Assembly: GCA_001795165.1 (NCBI GenBank)
Contig: MGNS01000101.1
Location: 19,938-55,725, forward strand
Reading direction: 5' to 3'
Origin: Chloroflexi bacterium RBG_16_57_11
GTDB lineage: Bacteria > Chloroflexota > Anaerolineae > Anaerolineales > UBA4823
DNA: 35,788 nucleotides
Below, piece after piece: positions 1 to 7,812 of this stretch; within the stretch, counting starts at the first letter, position 1; the number at the start of each line of letters is the position of its first letter. The notes beneath the pieces are model-generated. The model searched no databases, was not told the DNA's origin, and was given only the letters and a program-made list of their open reading frames with translations. The position numbers and the translations under genes were made by a program.

Positions 1-1
1 T

Positions 2-646
2 CCTGAAGAAACGGCGCGCCGCTTCGGGAGAATGGGCATCGGCCCAGGGTTGCAGGTGGTCGCTTATGACGACCAGGGGGGCTCGCTCGCTGCGGTGCGA
101 TTGTGGTGGATGTTGCGCTGGCTGGGCCACGAGGCGGCCGCGGTTTTGGACGGTGGGTGGAAAGCCTGGCTCAATGAGGATCGGCCAGTTCGTACCGGCA
201 GGGAAACACGCCCGTTACAGACGTTTATCGCCCGGCCAGGTGAAGAGATGTATGTTACTTCCGATGAAATAGAAAAGTTGCGCAAGAGCCCGGATCACCG
301 GGTGATCGACGTTAGGGCTGCAGAGCGTTATCGTGGCGAAGTCGAGCCGATCGATCCGGTCGCCGGTCACATTCCTGGGGCTTTGAACGCGCCGTACTCG
401 AACAACCTAAACGACGAAGGCAAGTTTCGAACACCTCAAGAGCTTCGAGAATATTACACAAAGCTATTGGGCGATACGCCAGCCGAACGAGTCATCTTCT
501 ACTGCGGGTCAGGCGTCACATCAATCCACAGCCTGCTGGCGATGCACATCGCCGGGATGGGCGAAGCCAGGCTGTACGCCGGCTCGTGGAGCGAATGGAT
601 CGCCAGCCGCCAGCGGCCGGTCGCGGTTGGTGTTGAGCCGGGGTAA
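2..646 (+). CDS. Sulfurtransferase with tandem rhodanese domains (3-mercaptopyruvate/thiosulfate type), 5' partial
   Basis: The reading frame is open from base 2, so the gene begins left of the window; 214 residues are visible. Two rhodanese modules can be seen. The first, inactive one contains YDDQGG and ends in LDGGW. The second starts near VIDVRAAERY, has the AGHIPGAL strand, and carries the catalytic loop YCGSGVTS (Cys codon at 503-505). Tandem rhodaneses move sulfane sulfur from 3-mercaptopyruvate or thiosulfate to thiol or cyanide acceptors. A CGSGVT-type loop is usual for mercaptopyruvate sulfurtransferases (SseA-like), whereas thiosulfate enzymes usually have CRxGxx; that assignment is by family knowledge. 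The gene converges on the next one with only 11 bases between stop codons. An ATG at 32 is internal, because recognisable rhodanese sequence (RRFGRMGIGP) runs through it. Confidence 0.9.
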   Translation, partial: PEETARRFGRMGIGPGLQVVAYDDQGGSLAAVRLWWMLRWLGHEAAAVLDGGWKAWLNEDRPVRTGRETRPLQTFIARPGEEMYVTSDEIEKLRKSPDHRVIDVRAAERYRGEVEPIDPVAGHIPGALNAPYSNNLNDEGKFRTPQELREYYTKLLGDTPAERVIFYCGSGVTSIHSLLAMHIAGMGEARLYAGSWSEWIASRQRPVAVGVEPG

Positions 647-657
647 TCTCGTTTTCC

Positions 658-2022
658 TTAGGGGACAAAATCATAAACCGGTGGGACCCCCGTGGTGGTG
701 TCCAGCAGCAATGCACCTGCTTCAAGGTCACGTAACATCAGGTCAAAAGTCTCACCCCGCTGGATGATGTAGATGAATTGAGTTGGACTGAGCCATTGTA
801 CGTTGCTCACACCGGAGTTGTCGCCATCTAACGGTTGCGGCGGGCCATCCAGGCTTCCTGACCATGCCTCCTGGTTATCCCCCAGGGTGTAGATAAAACG
901 CTGGCTATCTGGAGACCAGCTTTCAAAGTGCATCAGCGGGCCAGTAGCGTAAACCCACTCACCTTTACCGTCATAAGTCGTCAAGAGCAAATCACGGCGA
1001 TTTTCACTTGGTTGACCGGTTTCGCGCATAAAAGCCAGCCGATCCAGGTCGGGAGAATAGCGTACCGGCTGGTCAAAAAACGGCACAGCCAGCACTGCGC
1101 CCTCCTGGAGCGGGTCGCCGCCTTCGGTGGGAATTTTCCAAAGTACGGTAGGCTGCGCAGGCTGGGCCAGTGATTCCACCGGGGGGATGGCAAGGCGCAA
1201 GAATGCGCCATCAGCCGACCAATACGGCATGGCATAATAGCGGTATTCGCTGTAGGTGAGCACCAGATCATACTGCAGTACGGGACGGTAATTGCTGCCA
1301 TCGGCGTTGGTCAAGATCACCATATCCGGCCTGGAGATTGCGATCTGGCTGCCATTGGGCGAATAGACAAACTCTCCTCCCCATCCCGCCAGGAACAGGT
1401 TGGTGATCACACCGCTATCAGCGTCCACCAGGTTCAGGTCATCCAGCAGGCTCAGACCTGGTCCGTTGAATACTTGTTGGGTGTTGAAAGCCAGGCTGCG
1501 CGTTCCAGGTATCCAGGCGAAATGGTAAGGATTGATGGCCACAGCGCTCGGATCGCGCACGCCACCGCCGATCGTATCCAGATCTGTGATGCTGACCAGG
1601 CGGCGCTCATTCGTGCCGTCCAGGTCGATCGCCCAAAGCTCGGTGTGAAATTCGCCTGCCGGGCGAAGAAATGCAATCGTCCGGCCATCCGGTGAGAGAC
1701 TGGGATTGTAGGCATCGCCGCTGGAGGTAAGCTGCTGGGTGTTTCCTTCTTGCCAAAGCCACAGGTTCCCATCTTTCGTGTAGACCACTTGCAAAGCGCC
1801 GGCTTCTGGGGTTGCAAGCCCGGGTTCCTGGGTTGTGGTCGGCTCCGCCGATGCCACTGGATAGGCCGACGGTTCTACCATTTGGCTCACCGTGGGAAGC
1901 TCCGGCTGGACGACGGGGGTTTCCTTAGCCCCGGTGTAGCGTGTCAAATTACACGCCCAGCCCAGGCAAATCACAAGCACAGCTATCATCAATATGCGAA
2001 TACGAAATGAAGAGGGCATCAT
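658..2022 (-). CDS. Secreted/lipoprotein PD40 (TolB-like) beta-propeller protein
   Basis: The 454-residue protein begins with a basic and hydrophobic signal segment (residues 7-23) ending in GWAC. Cys24 could be lipidated, but the lipobox is imperfect because Leu is at -4 rather than -3. A short Thr/Pro/Glu-rich linker follows. At least five PD40/WD40-like blades have the usual SPDG-type turn: YNPSLSPDGRTIAF near residue 105, then VYSPNGSQIAIS, YWSADGAFLRLA, RYSPDLDRLAFM and SWSPDSQRFIYT. These fold as an extracytoplasmic propeller that binds partners or surface ligands. No catalytic motif is visible, so substrate and role are unknown. The start ATGATG overlaps the TGA of the small gene upstream at 2019-2204, which suggests translational coupling. 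Confidence 0.8.
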   Translation of the reverse strand: MMPSSFRIRILMIAVLVICLGWACNLTRYTGAKETPVVQPELPTVSQMVEPSAYPVASAEPTTTQEPGLATPEAGALQVVYTKDGNLWLWQEGNTQQLTSSGDAYNPSLSPDGRTIAFLRPAGEFHTELWAIDLDGTNERRLVSITDLDTIGGGVRDPSAVAINPYHFAWIPGTRSLAFNTQQVFNGPGLSLLDDLNLVDADSGVITNLFLAGWGGEFVYSPNGSQIAISRPDMVILTNADGSNYRPVLQYDLVLTYSEYRYYAMPYWSADGAFLRLAIPPVESLAQPAQPTVLWKIPTEGGDPLQEGAVLAVPFFDQPVRYSPDLDRLAFMRETGQPSENRRDLLLTTYDGKGEWVYATGPLMHFESWSPDSQRFIYTLGDNQEAWSGSLDGPPQPLDGDNSGVSNVQWLSPTQFIYIIQRGETFDLMLRDLEAGALLLDTTTGVPPVYDFVP

Positions 2023-2204
2023 AGCTCCAAAAAACGCGACTCATCCAGTTTTTTTCGTAAGCGCTCTTCTTCACTCTCCTTAGAGGTCATTTCCTCGCCT
2101 TCGCCGTCCAGCTCCGCAGCTTCCGCTGCGCGCAGGATTGAGAGCGGTTGGGCGGCAAGGATGCTCCACTTGCCGCAGAACGGGCAGCGCTCGAGCTTTC
2201 CCAC
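2019..2204 (-). CDS. Small CxxC (half zinc-ribbon) protein
   Basis: A 61-residue protein starting at GTG, with GGGAG six bases upstream on the minus strand. Its stop overlaps the ATGATG start of the propeller gene. The N-terminus has CPFCGKWS, a zinc-knuckle-like pair of cysteines, but no second CxxC pair follows. One knuckle could bind metal only as a dimer or with other ligands. The rest is a charged helix rich in Glu, Lys and Arg. Similar short CPxCGKW proteins occur in Chloroflexota, by general recollection; no function is known to me. The good ribosome binding site and the coupled overlap are the main support for it being real. Confidence 0.6.
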   Translation of the reverse strand: MGKLERCPFCGKWSILAAQPLSILRAAEAAELDGEGEEMTSKESEEERLRKKLDESRFLEL

Positions 2205-2340
2205 GGCATTCTCCCAGTCGTTATCCTTCTACAGACGCCCGGCACCATACCCTGGTTCCCGGGTTATTGTGTCAAAATCGGTACTGGAACCTTCCATACC
2301 TATCAGCGACCAGACCTCCTGTAAACGGAGCTGTAAGGTG

Positions 2341-3129
2341 TTACTTCCAACGGGTTAGGATTGTCTCACGCTCGAAGATCTGCGTGGACAGGAAGATCAA
2401 GATGATGTCGATGAGCAACAGAAATGCAGTACCGACCAGGATCAAATTACGGTTCAACACGAACAGGCCGGCCATCTGGCCAAAGAATATCGCCAAAAGC
2501 GGGACGATCAACAACGCGGTAAGTTGTTCGGCGACGCGTGGGTCGGTGACGCGCGAAGAGACGATCACGCTAAAGTTGACCGACACGAGAGCCAGCAACG
2601 GGCCAACCAGAAAGACCGCTGCCAGCCAGCGGATATCTACTATGGCGCTGTACATTGCCGGGTTACTGATCATGAGTCGCGCCCCCAGCGCAAAGATGCC
2701 AAAGGCGGCGTATGTCGCCAGCATCGCGGGCAGAAGTGCCGCCAGACCCTTTGCCACCAGCAGTTGAAGCGTAGTGATTGGTGTAGCCAGGAGCGGCTCC
2801 AGGGTGCGGCTGGTTTTCTCCCCCACGATCGAATAGGCCGAAATGGAGGCGGGGATTGCCAGCGGCAAGATCATGAACATGAGCATGAATTGGCTGACCA
2901 TGTATACCTGGAAGCATTCGCCGCCGCTCATATCCGGTGCGCATAAAGCGTTCACCTGTTCTGGCATTTCGGCTGATTGCATCACCGCGTTGTCGCCGCG
3001 CATGGTAAACAGGATTACCAGTGGAATTGCTGTGAGCAATAAAGGCAGAAAGACCACCGAGAACAACACCATGCGGTTCTTGAAAACTTCGGCCCATTCT
3101 TTTTTGAGGATCGTAATGATTTTATTCAT
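2341..3129 (-). CDS. ABC-2 type transporter permease
   Basis: A 262-residue integral membrane protein with about six hydrophobic segments. The first is near residues 20-43 and the last is a C-terminal helix around 230-252. Between the first two lies a short extracytoplasmic loop with two cysteines. The motif GEKTSRTLEPLLATPI after the second segment is typical of the NatB/ABC-2 exporter permeases. The protein ends in a cytoplasmic basic tail. It lies 24 bases downstream of the ATPase gene on the same strand and probably forms the exporter with it. The substrate cannot be deduced; ABC-2 systems of this kind export ions, drugs or antibiotics. Confidence 0.85.
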   Translation of the reverse strand: MNKIITILKKEWAEVFKNRMVLFSVVFLPLLLTAIPLVILFTMRGDNAVMQSAEMPEQVNALCAPDMSGGECFQVYMVSQFMLMFMILPLAIPASISAYSIVGEKTSRTLEPLLATPITTLQLLVAKGLAALLPAMLATYAAFGIFALGARLMISNPAMYSAIVDIRWLAAVFLVGPLLALVSVNFSVIVSSRVTDPRVAEQLTALLIVPLLAIFFGQMAGLFVLNRNLILVGTAFLLLIDIILIFLSTQIFERETILTRWK

Positions 3130-3153
3130 GGTCGCACGTATGAAAAAAAACAG

Positions 3154-4062
3154 CTAACCGTTCTTAACCAGGCGCAGGTAGACATCCTCCAGCGAGTGAC
3201 GCAGCTCGCCAACGAACTGGATATCTGCTCCCGCGCCGACCAGCAGCCGCACAATCTCCGGGTTGTGCGCTTCCGGATCGTCCACCGTTACAAGCAAGCG
3301 CTGGTCCACGGACTGCGCATCATCGACATAGGGCAAAGCGGATACCAATTCGACCAACCCTGTATCAACGGCTCGAAGATGAAAAACGACCTTACGCCCA
3401 AAGACCTGGCGGCGCAACCGCTCGGGGGAGTCAACCACCAGAAGACGGGTCTTGAACACACCGATACGATCACACAACCGGTCAGCTTCATCCAGGTTAT
3501 GGGTGCAGAGAAAGATCGTGCGGCCCTCTCGCCGTAGTTCAGCAATGAAATCGCGCACCAGATGGGCGGATTCGGGGTCCAGCGCGGCGGTCGGCTCGTC
3601 CAGGAACAGGATCGGCGGCTCGTGTAGCAGGGCGCGGGCGATGGCCAGCTTTTGCTTCATGCCTTTGGAAAAAGTTGCTGTGGGCTCAAAGCGCCGGTCC
3701 CACAAGCCAAGCATGCGCAGGTATTTCTCCACCTGACCGTGTACATCCTTGACTTCGTACAGCCTGGCGAAAATGCGCAGGTTATATTCAGCGCTCAGGT
3801 TGTCGTATAACCCCGGTGTCTCGGTTAGCACACCCACTGTGCGCCGAATTTGAGTATCCTGCTGCCCAACCGTATAGCCATTCACCACCGCCCGCCCGCG
3901 TGTGGGGGCGATCAGGCTGGTGAGCATGCGCACAGTGGTGGTCTTCCCGGCGCCATTGGGGCCAAGGAAGCCAAACACCTCTCCCTGGCTAACCTGTAGG
4001 TCAAGCCCATCCACTGCAATCGTAGAATCGAAATGTTTGGATAAATCTTCTGCAAGAATCAT
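3154..4062 (-). CDS. ABC exporter ATP-binding protein
   Basis: A 302-residue ATPase of the drug/NatA exporter type. Walker A is GPNGAGKTT at residues 34-42, the signature is FSKGMKQKLAIAR near 131-143, Walker B is ILFLDEPTAALD near 152-163, and the switch histidine is in LCTHNLDEAD. The Q-loop region reads LTETPGLYDNL, with Glu where many families have Gln, which is common in this subfamily. A C-terminal domain of about 90 residues follows the core, as in DRA-type exporters. The start ATG overlaps the stop of a truncated P450 reading frame (ATGA). It pairs with the permease encoded immediately downstream. Confidence 0.92.
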   Translation of the reverse strand: MILAEDLSKHFDSTIAVDGLDLQVSQGEVFGFLGPNGAGKTTTVRMLTSLIAPTRGRAVVNGYTVGQQDTQIRRTVGVLTETPGLYDNLSAEYNLRIFARLYEVKDVHGQVEKYLRMLGLWDRRFEPTATFSKGMKQKLAIARALLHEPPILFLDEPTAALDPESAHLVRDFIAELRREGRTIFLCTHNLDEADRLCDRIGVFKTRLLVVDSPERLRRQVFGRKVVFHLRAVDTGLVELVSALPYVDDAQSVDQRLLVTVDDPEAHNPEIVRLLVGAGADIQFVGELRHSLEDVYLRLVKNG

Positions 4063-4331
4063 GAATTTCTCAGATGTCGTTTCCTTTCTTCTCCACAGGA
4101 GTGCAAGATCATTTTCATGCCATACTTTTGATTATCTTGCAGCACATGACGAATATAATCCGGGTGATTGACCAACAGGCCTGGGAAGAACATGAAACGA
4201 AAAGATATGATGTCACCGTACTGGCCGGTTGCTGAAAGCAAAAAGGCCAGCGAGTCCCGGCGGATCTCTCGCACGTTGCCAAAAATGGGGTTCCTGGGTA
4301 GGCCGGGAGGATACTCTCGTTTGACGATCAT
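4059..4331 (-). pseudogene. Cytochrome P450 N-terminal remnant
   Basis: The 90-residue frame begins like a soluble bacterial P450: PPGLPRNPIFGNVREIRRD, then a hydrophobic helix and YGDIISFRF, then NHPDYIRHVLQDNQKYG, matching the proline-rich hinge, helix A, beta-1 and helix B. After that it jumps to a short tail, HSCGEERKRHLRNS, which resembles the later P450 stretch (SxGEEWKRHRR) with about 15 residues missing, and then stops. The oxygen-binding helix and the heme-cysteine loop are absent, and a P450 normally has about 400-460 residues. I infer a decayed gene with an internal deletion and loss of the 3' four fifths. Its TGA overlaps the ABC ATPase ATG, so if transcribed it may now act only as a leader ORF. 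Confidence 0.7.
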
Positions 4332-4368
4332 GCGGTCTAGTATACCCGATTCTGAATCACGGGTTTAG

Positions 4369-6651
4369 ATGATAGAATCTGGAGGTATGACCGCCTCGAC
4401 CATGCCCAATGTTTCTGATAACAATCCGTCGAGTGTCTTACTTGAGGTCATCCAGAAACATTACGCCAGCCTGTATCGCCTGGCTCTCGCCAGCCTGGAT
4501 GATACACAGGCGGCGCGAAAAGCGACAGCGATCGCCTTCGCCGGATTCTGGCTGGAGGAAACCCGCCCCCCCGGGGCCGTCCCGGATCAACGACTGTACG
4601 AACTGGCCTTAAGAAACTTCCATAAGAAGGAATCCGGCCATCTGCCCGTACCGGTTGAGTTCGCCAATATCGAGCCGGACTCAAGCTGGATGCTCGAGCC
4701 TGCGATTGTCAAGTTCAACCAGGCAGTGGACCGGCTGGGGATCATCGAGCACCATTTGCTGGTGTTGGTGTATGTTTTGGGATGGCGACCAGATCAGGCC
4801 GGTGAGTTATTGGGGGTAAGCCAGAAAGCGGCTGTGTCACAGCTCTCGCTGTTCCACAGCCGTCTGTGTCCGCTGCTCGAGAAGGCCCCCGAGAGCGCCA
4901 TCCCATCCGCAGGAGACCTGCCGGAGCTGCCTAAAGAGCTGGGGGCATCCGCCGATCGGCGTGCGGCAGCCATCCTGCAAGCCCGTTGGCCGGCCCCAGA
5001 GTTGACTGAAGCTGAGATCGATGAGCTAAGCAGACAGATCGAGATGCTGGCGGAGAGCATGCGCCAGCAACGAGTGACATCGACACCGTATCGCCGCTTA
5101 ACCGTCGGGCTGGTTGCGGCTGCGGTGCTCCTGCTGTGTCTGACAGCCGGGCTGGGAGCCTGGCTGCTCAACGCCCAGGGATTGAGCACAGGGCCACAGA
5201 GAACGCCAACTGCAACTGCCCATGGGGCTTCGACTGCCTTCCCGCAAGTCACACTGCTTTCGCCGTTGACCCGCCGCTCCAGCGACGAAGACATCCGCCA
5301 GCGTTGGGTGGAAAGCCCCAGCTTGTGGCATAGCCTGAGCGCGGACGTCCAGACCTGGCGCTATGGACCGCTCAGTTATTATGGCCTGCCTCGCTCCTAC
5401 CGGGACCAGGCCTGGATCTTACAACCTGACCAAAGTATCGTTCTGAATGGGCTGTTGGGAGAGCCACCAGGGCAGTCTTATCTGATCGCGCAAGATCGTG
5501 TTTTCCGGCGCAGCGCCGCGGAAGATGAAAGCCATAGCGAGCCATGGGACGGCTCATTGGAATCCCTGCTGCCAGGCGAGCCATTGAGATCGATGATCTT
5601 CCCGACCACCTCGCGCTGGGCAAGCCAACCCGGCGAATTCCGCCCAGTGCAGACAACCAGTCTGGCCGGGCGAGAGGCAGTGGTTTTCGATTGGACCAAT
5701 CCCGGAGGGCAACGGGAAGCGCGCCTGTGGCTGGACGCCCAAACCGGGATCATCCTGCGAGCGCAAATCTTTGCTGATCGGGATGATCAAACCCTGATCG
5801 ACGATTGCATGCTTACGAGCCTCGCTTTGGAGCGCAGTCAGCCACCTCCAGGTCTGGTCACCGGTGCTCGCTTGGGAAGGGCACAACCGGCCTCCGGCGA
5901 CCCGGCCTTCTCAGCCCTACCGCCCACACCTACCCCTGCAGCTGTGCCTGTAGATCGCCCCAGCACGCCCATCAATTCTGCACCGCCCGGTTTTAATCCC
6001 ACAGGAAGCGCTCTGACTTTCCACTTCACCCGAGATCCACAGGTAGCCAACGCAACAACAGATACTGCCGCCCAGCCGGCGGAGCTAATTGCAGATGGCT
6101 ACAACCTGGGAAAAACTTTGTTTGGTCTACCATGGACGTTACGCTGCGACCGCTCACCAGACGGGCAACGATTGGCTTTCAATACAGCCAGCGATGGCGC
6201 CACGCCCGCGGATGACTCGGTACGCTGGTTCAATCTGAGCAAACCCCAGGCGATCTACCAGCCGCTGCCCGATCTGGAGGCCGTTTCTTTTGCTTTCTCA
6301 CCCGATAGCCGTCGCCTGGCTGTTGCAGGACAGGGTGGTGATTATCGCGACAGCGGAGTTTACCTGGTCGATCTCGGCACCGGAGAGAGCCGCCTATTGT
6401 TGGCCGTTGACCAGGCTCACAGCCTGGTGTGGAGCCCGGACGGTGAATTCCTGGCGTTGATTGGAATACCCGAAGGTCAGGAAACCGAATCGATCCTGGT
6501 CCTGCACGTGCGCACCAGCCAGCTCGCTTATCAAAGCCCGCCAGGAGCCATAGACCAGACTCCAGCCGATTCGCCGATCACTGCCTGGGGAACCCCTTTC
6601 CCCGTCGAGATGGGCGGAATGGATGACTGTGCAGCACCACCCCAACCATAA
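4369..6651 (+). CDS. Transmembrane protein with N-terminal sigma-factor-like region and C-terminal PD40 propeller
   Basis: 760 residues in three parts. Residues about 20-190 resemble an ECF sigma factor: a helical segment like region 2 and then a region-4-like helix-turn-helix (EHHLLVLVYVLGWRPDQAGE, then LLGVSQKAAVSQLS). One hydrophobic helix near 245-267 (LTVGLVAAAVLLLCLTAG) would anchor it in the membrane. The outside part has a Thr/Pro linker, a domain of unknown type, a second Pro-rich linker (PTPTPAAVPVDRPSTP) and PD40 blades near the end (SPDGQRLAF, FSPDSRRLAV, WSPDGEFLALIG). I infer a one-component membrane-tethered regulator or a degenerate sigma/anti-sigma fusion. The start is unsure: ATGs lie at 4369, 4387 and 4402, and a GGAGG at 4381-4385 suits none of them well. 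Confidence 0.75.
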   Translation: MIESGGMTASTMPNVSDNNPSSVLLEVIQKHYASLYRLALASLDDTQAARKATAIAFAGFWLEETRPPGAVPDQRLYELALRNFHKKESGHLPVPVEFANIEPDSSWMLEPAIVKFNQAVDRLGIIEHHLLVLVYVLGWRPDQAGELLGVSQKAAVSQLSLFHSRLCPLLEKAPESAIPSAGDLPELPKELGASADRRAAAILQARWPAPELTEAEIDELSRQIEMLAESMRQQRVTSTPYRRLTVGLVAAAVLLLCLTAGLGAWLLNAQGLSTGPQRTPTATAHGASTAFPQVTLLSPLTRRSSDEDIRQRWVESPSLWHSLSADVQTWRYGPLSYYGLPRSYRDQAWILQPDQSIVLNGLLGEPPGQSYLIAQDRVFRRSAAEDESHSEPWDGSLESLLPGEPLRSMIFPTTSRWASQPGEFRPVQTTSLAGREAVVFDWTNPGGQREARLWLDAQTGIILRAQIFADRDDQTLIDDCMLTSLALERSQPPPGLVTGARLGRAQPASGDPAFSALPPTPTPAAVPVDRPSTPINSAPPGFNPTGSALTFHFTRDPQVANATTDTAAQPAELIADGYNLGKTLFGLPWTLRCDRSPDGQRLAFNTASDGATPADDSVRWFNLSKPQAIYQPLPDLEAVSFAFSPDSRRLAVAGQGGDYRDSGVYLVDLGTGESRLLLAVDQAHSLVWSPDGEFLALIGIPEGQETESILVLHVRTSQLAYQSPPGAIDQTPADSPITAWGTPFPVEMGGMDDCAAPPQP

Positions 6652-6683
6652 TGCCCAAATATTAAAACCTATCTGATGTATAG

Positions 6684-6715
6684 TTAACATTATATTTGGA
6701 GAGTTATAGTATAAT
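6684..6715 (+). promoter_or_regulatory. Candidate promoter of the pdh operon
   Basis: A consensus TATAAT sits at 6710-6715 in an AT-rich stretch after the propeller gene. The best upstream hexamer, TTAACA at 6684-6689, is 20 bases away, which is longer than ideal. An overlapping TATAGT at 6705-6710 would give a 15-base spacer. Transcription from here would give a leader of about 130 nt before the E1 alpha ATG. Confidence 0.35.
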
Positions 6716-6755
6716 TTTTGGCTGGCTAAATCAATGCCCGAGTCATGATGATGGT

Positions 6756-6784
6756 AACGCCGGGGCTCCCCCGGTGTTGTTTTA
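6756..6784 (+). terminator. Rho-independent terminator or attenuator ahead of pdhA
   Basis: The arms at 6756-6765 and 6769-6778 form a 10-bp stem with one G-U pair around a 3-base loop (AACGCCGGGG, CTC, CCCCGGTGTT), followed by GTTTTAT. It could end transcription of the gene stopping at 6651. Because the best promoter candidate lies before it, it could instead be an attenuator in the pdh leader. The 3' arm (CCCGGTG, 6770-6776) is also complementary to CACCGGG at 6821-6827, just before the E1 alpha ribosome binding site. Confidence 0.55.
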
Positions 6785-6848
6785 TGTAATCTTATCGATC
6801 ATCCTACTTACCACATCCTTCACCGGGTGTTTTCAGAAAGGCATTTCA

Positions 6849-7808
6849 ATGGAAAAAGATGAATATCTGGATTTATATCATCAAATGGTCTTGATCCGCC
6901 TGGTCGAGGAGGCAGCCGCGCAGCTTTACCAGCAAGGAAAGATCGGCGGCTTTCTTCACTTATATATCGGCCAGGAAGCGGTTAGTACCGGATTGATTTC
7001 AGCGCGCAAGCCTCAGGACCGGGTGATTACGGCCTACCGCGATCACGGGGTGGCGATTAATTGTGGCCTGCCTGCCAACCAGGTGATCGCGGAGCTCTTA
7101 GGCAAGGCTACCGGCGTCTCGAAGGGCAAAGGCGGCTCGATGCACATGGCCGACGTCAGCAAGAATTACTGGGGAGGCCACGCCATCGTCGGCGCGCACA
7201 TGCCGATCGCAACCGGGTTGGCGCTCGGCGACCAGTATCAAAAGAATGACGCTGTGACGATCTGCATGTTCGGTGATGGCGCCAGCAACATCGGCTATTT
7301 TCATGAAGCGCTAAACCTGTCAAAGGTATGGAAGCTGCCAATGGTATGGGTGTGCGAAAACAACCAGTATGGGATGGGAACGGCTGTCGACCGAGCCTCT
7401 GCGGTTTCTGAAATCCGCCAAAAGGCAGAAGGGTATTGTATCCCCAACGAGTGCGTGGATGGCATGGATGTGCTCAAGGTACGTCAGGCTGCCGAGGAGG
7501 CGATCGCTTTTGTTCGCTCCGGCAATGGCCCCTTTTTCCTGGAAATCGAGACCTATCGCTTCCGCGGGCACTCGATGGGCGATCCAGAGCGCTACCGTAA
7601 GCCTGAGGAAGTGCGCAAATGGCAGGAAAACGACCCGATCGGCATCTACCACCGGACGCTGGTCGACCAGGGCCTCGCCAGTGAAGCTGAGCTGGATCAT
7701 CTAGAGGAGAAGGCGGAAGCCGAGACTGCCGCTGCGGTACAGTTTGCCGAGAATAGCCCGGAGCCCGAACCCGAAGCCCTGTTCGAGCACATCTATGTAG
7801 AGGGATAA
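6849..7808 (+). CDS. pdhA: Pyruvate/2-oxoacid dehydrogenase E1 component, alpha subunit
   Basis: 319 residues from the ATG at 6849, chosen because AGAAAGG lies about seven bases before it and family similarity starts there (LDLYHQMVLIRLVEEAA). An upstream in-frame TTG at 6696 would add an unrelated hydrophobic leader and is rejected. The thiamine diphosphate motif GDGASNIGYFHEALN runs into VWVCENN near residues 140-175, and the loop YRFRGHSMGDPERYR is the conserved E1 phosphorylation-loop region. With E1 beta it decarboxylates a 2-oxoacid and reductively acylates the lipoyl group of E2. Pyruvate is the likeliest substrate; acetoin or a branched-chain oxoacid cannot be excluded by sight. It is the first gene of a three-gene operon. 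Confidence 0.92.
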   Translation: MEKDEYLDLYHQMVLIRLVEEAAAQLYQQGKIGGFLHLYIGQEAVSTGLISARKPQDRVITAYRDHGVAINCGLPANQVIAELLGKATGVSKGKGGSMHMADVSKNYWGGHAIVGAHMPIATGLALGDQYQKNDAVTICMFGDGASNIGYFHEALNLSKVWKLPMVWVCENNQYGMGTAVDRASAVSEIRQKAEGYCIPNECVDGMDVLKVRQAAEEAIAFVRSGNGPFFLEIETYRFRGHSMGDPERYRKPEEVRKWQENDPIGIYHRTLVDQGLASEAELDHLEEKAEAETAAAVQFAENSPEPEPEALFEHIYVEG

Positions 7809-7812
7809 CAGC

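Noticed and set aside
2244..2275. Perfect TTGACA on the minus strand upstream of the small CxxC gene
   Set aside because: The only -10-like hexamers are GGGTAT at 17 bases or TATGGT at 20 bases, too poor to call a promoter.
6696..6848. In-frame upstream extension of E1 alpha giving a hydrophobic leader
   Set aside because: It starts at a TTG without a ribosome binding site, runs through the terminator-like hairpin and precedes the point where E1 similarity and a good Shine-Dalgarno sequence begin.
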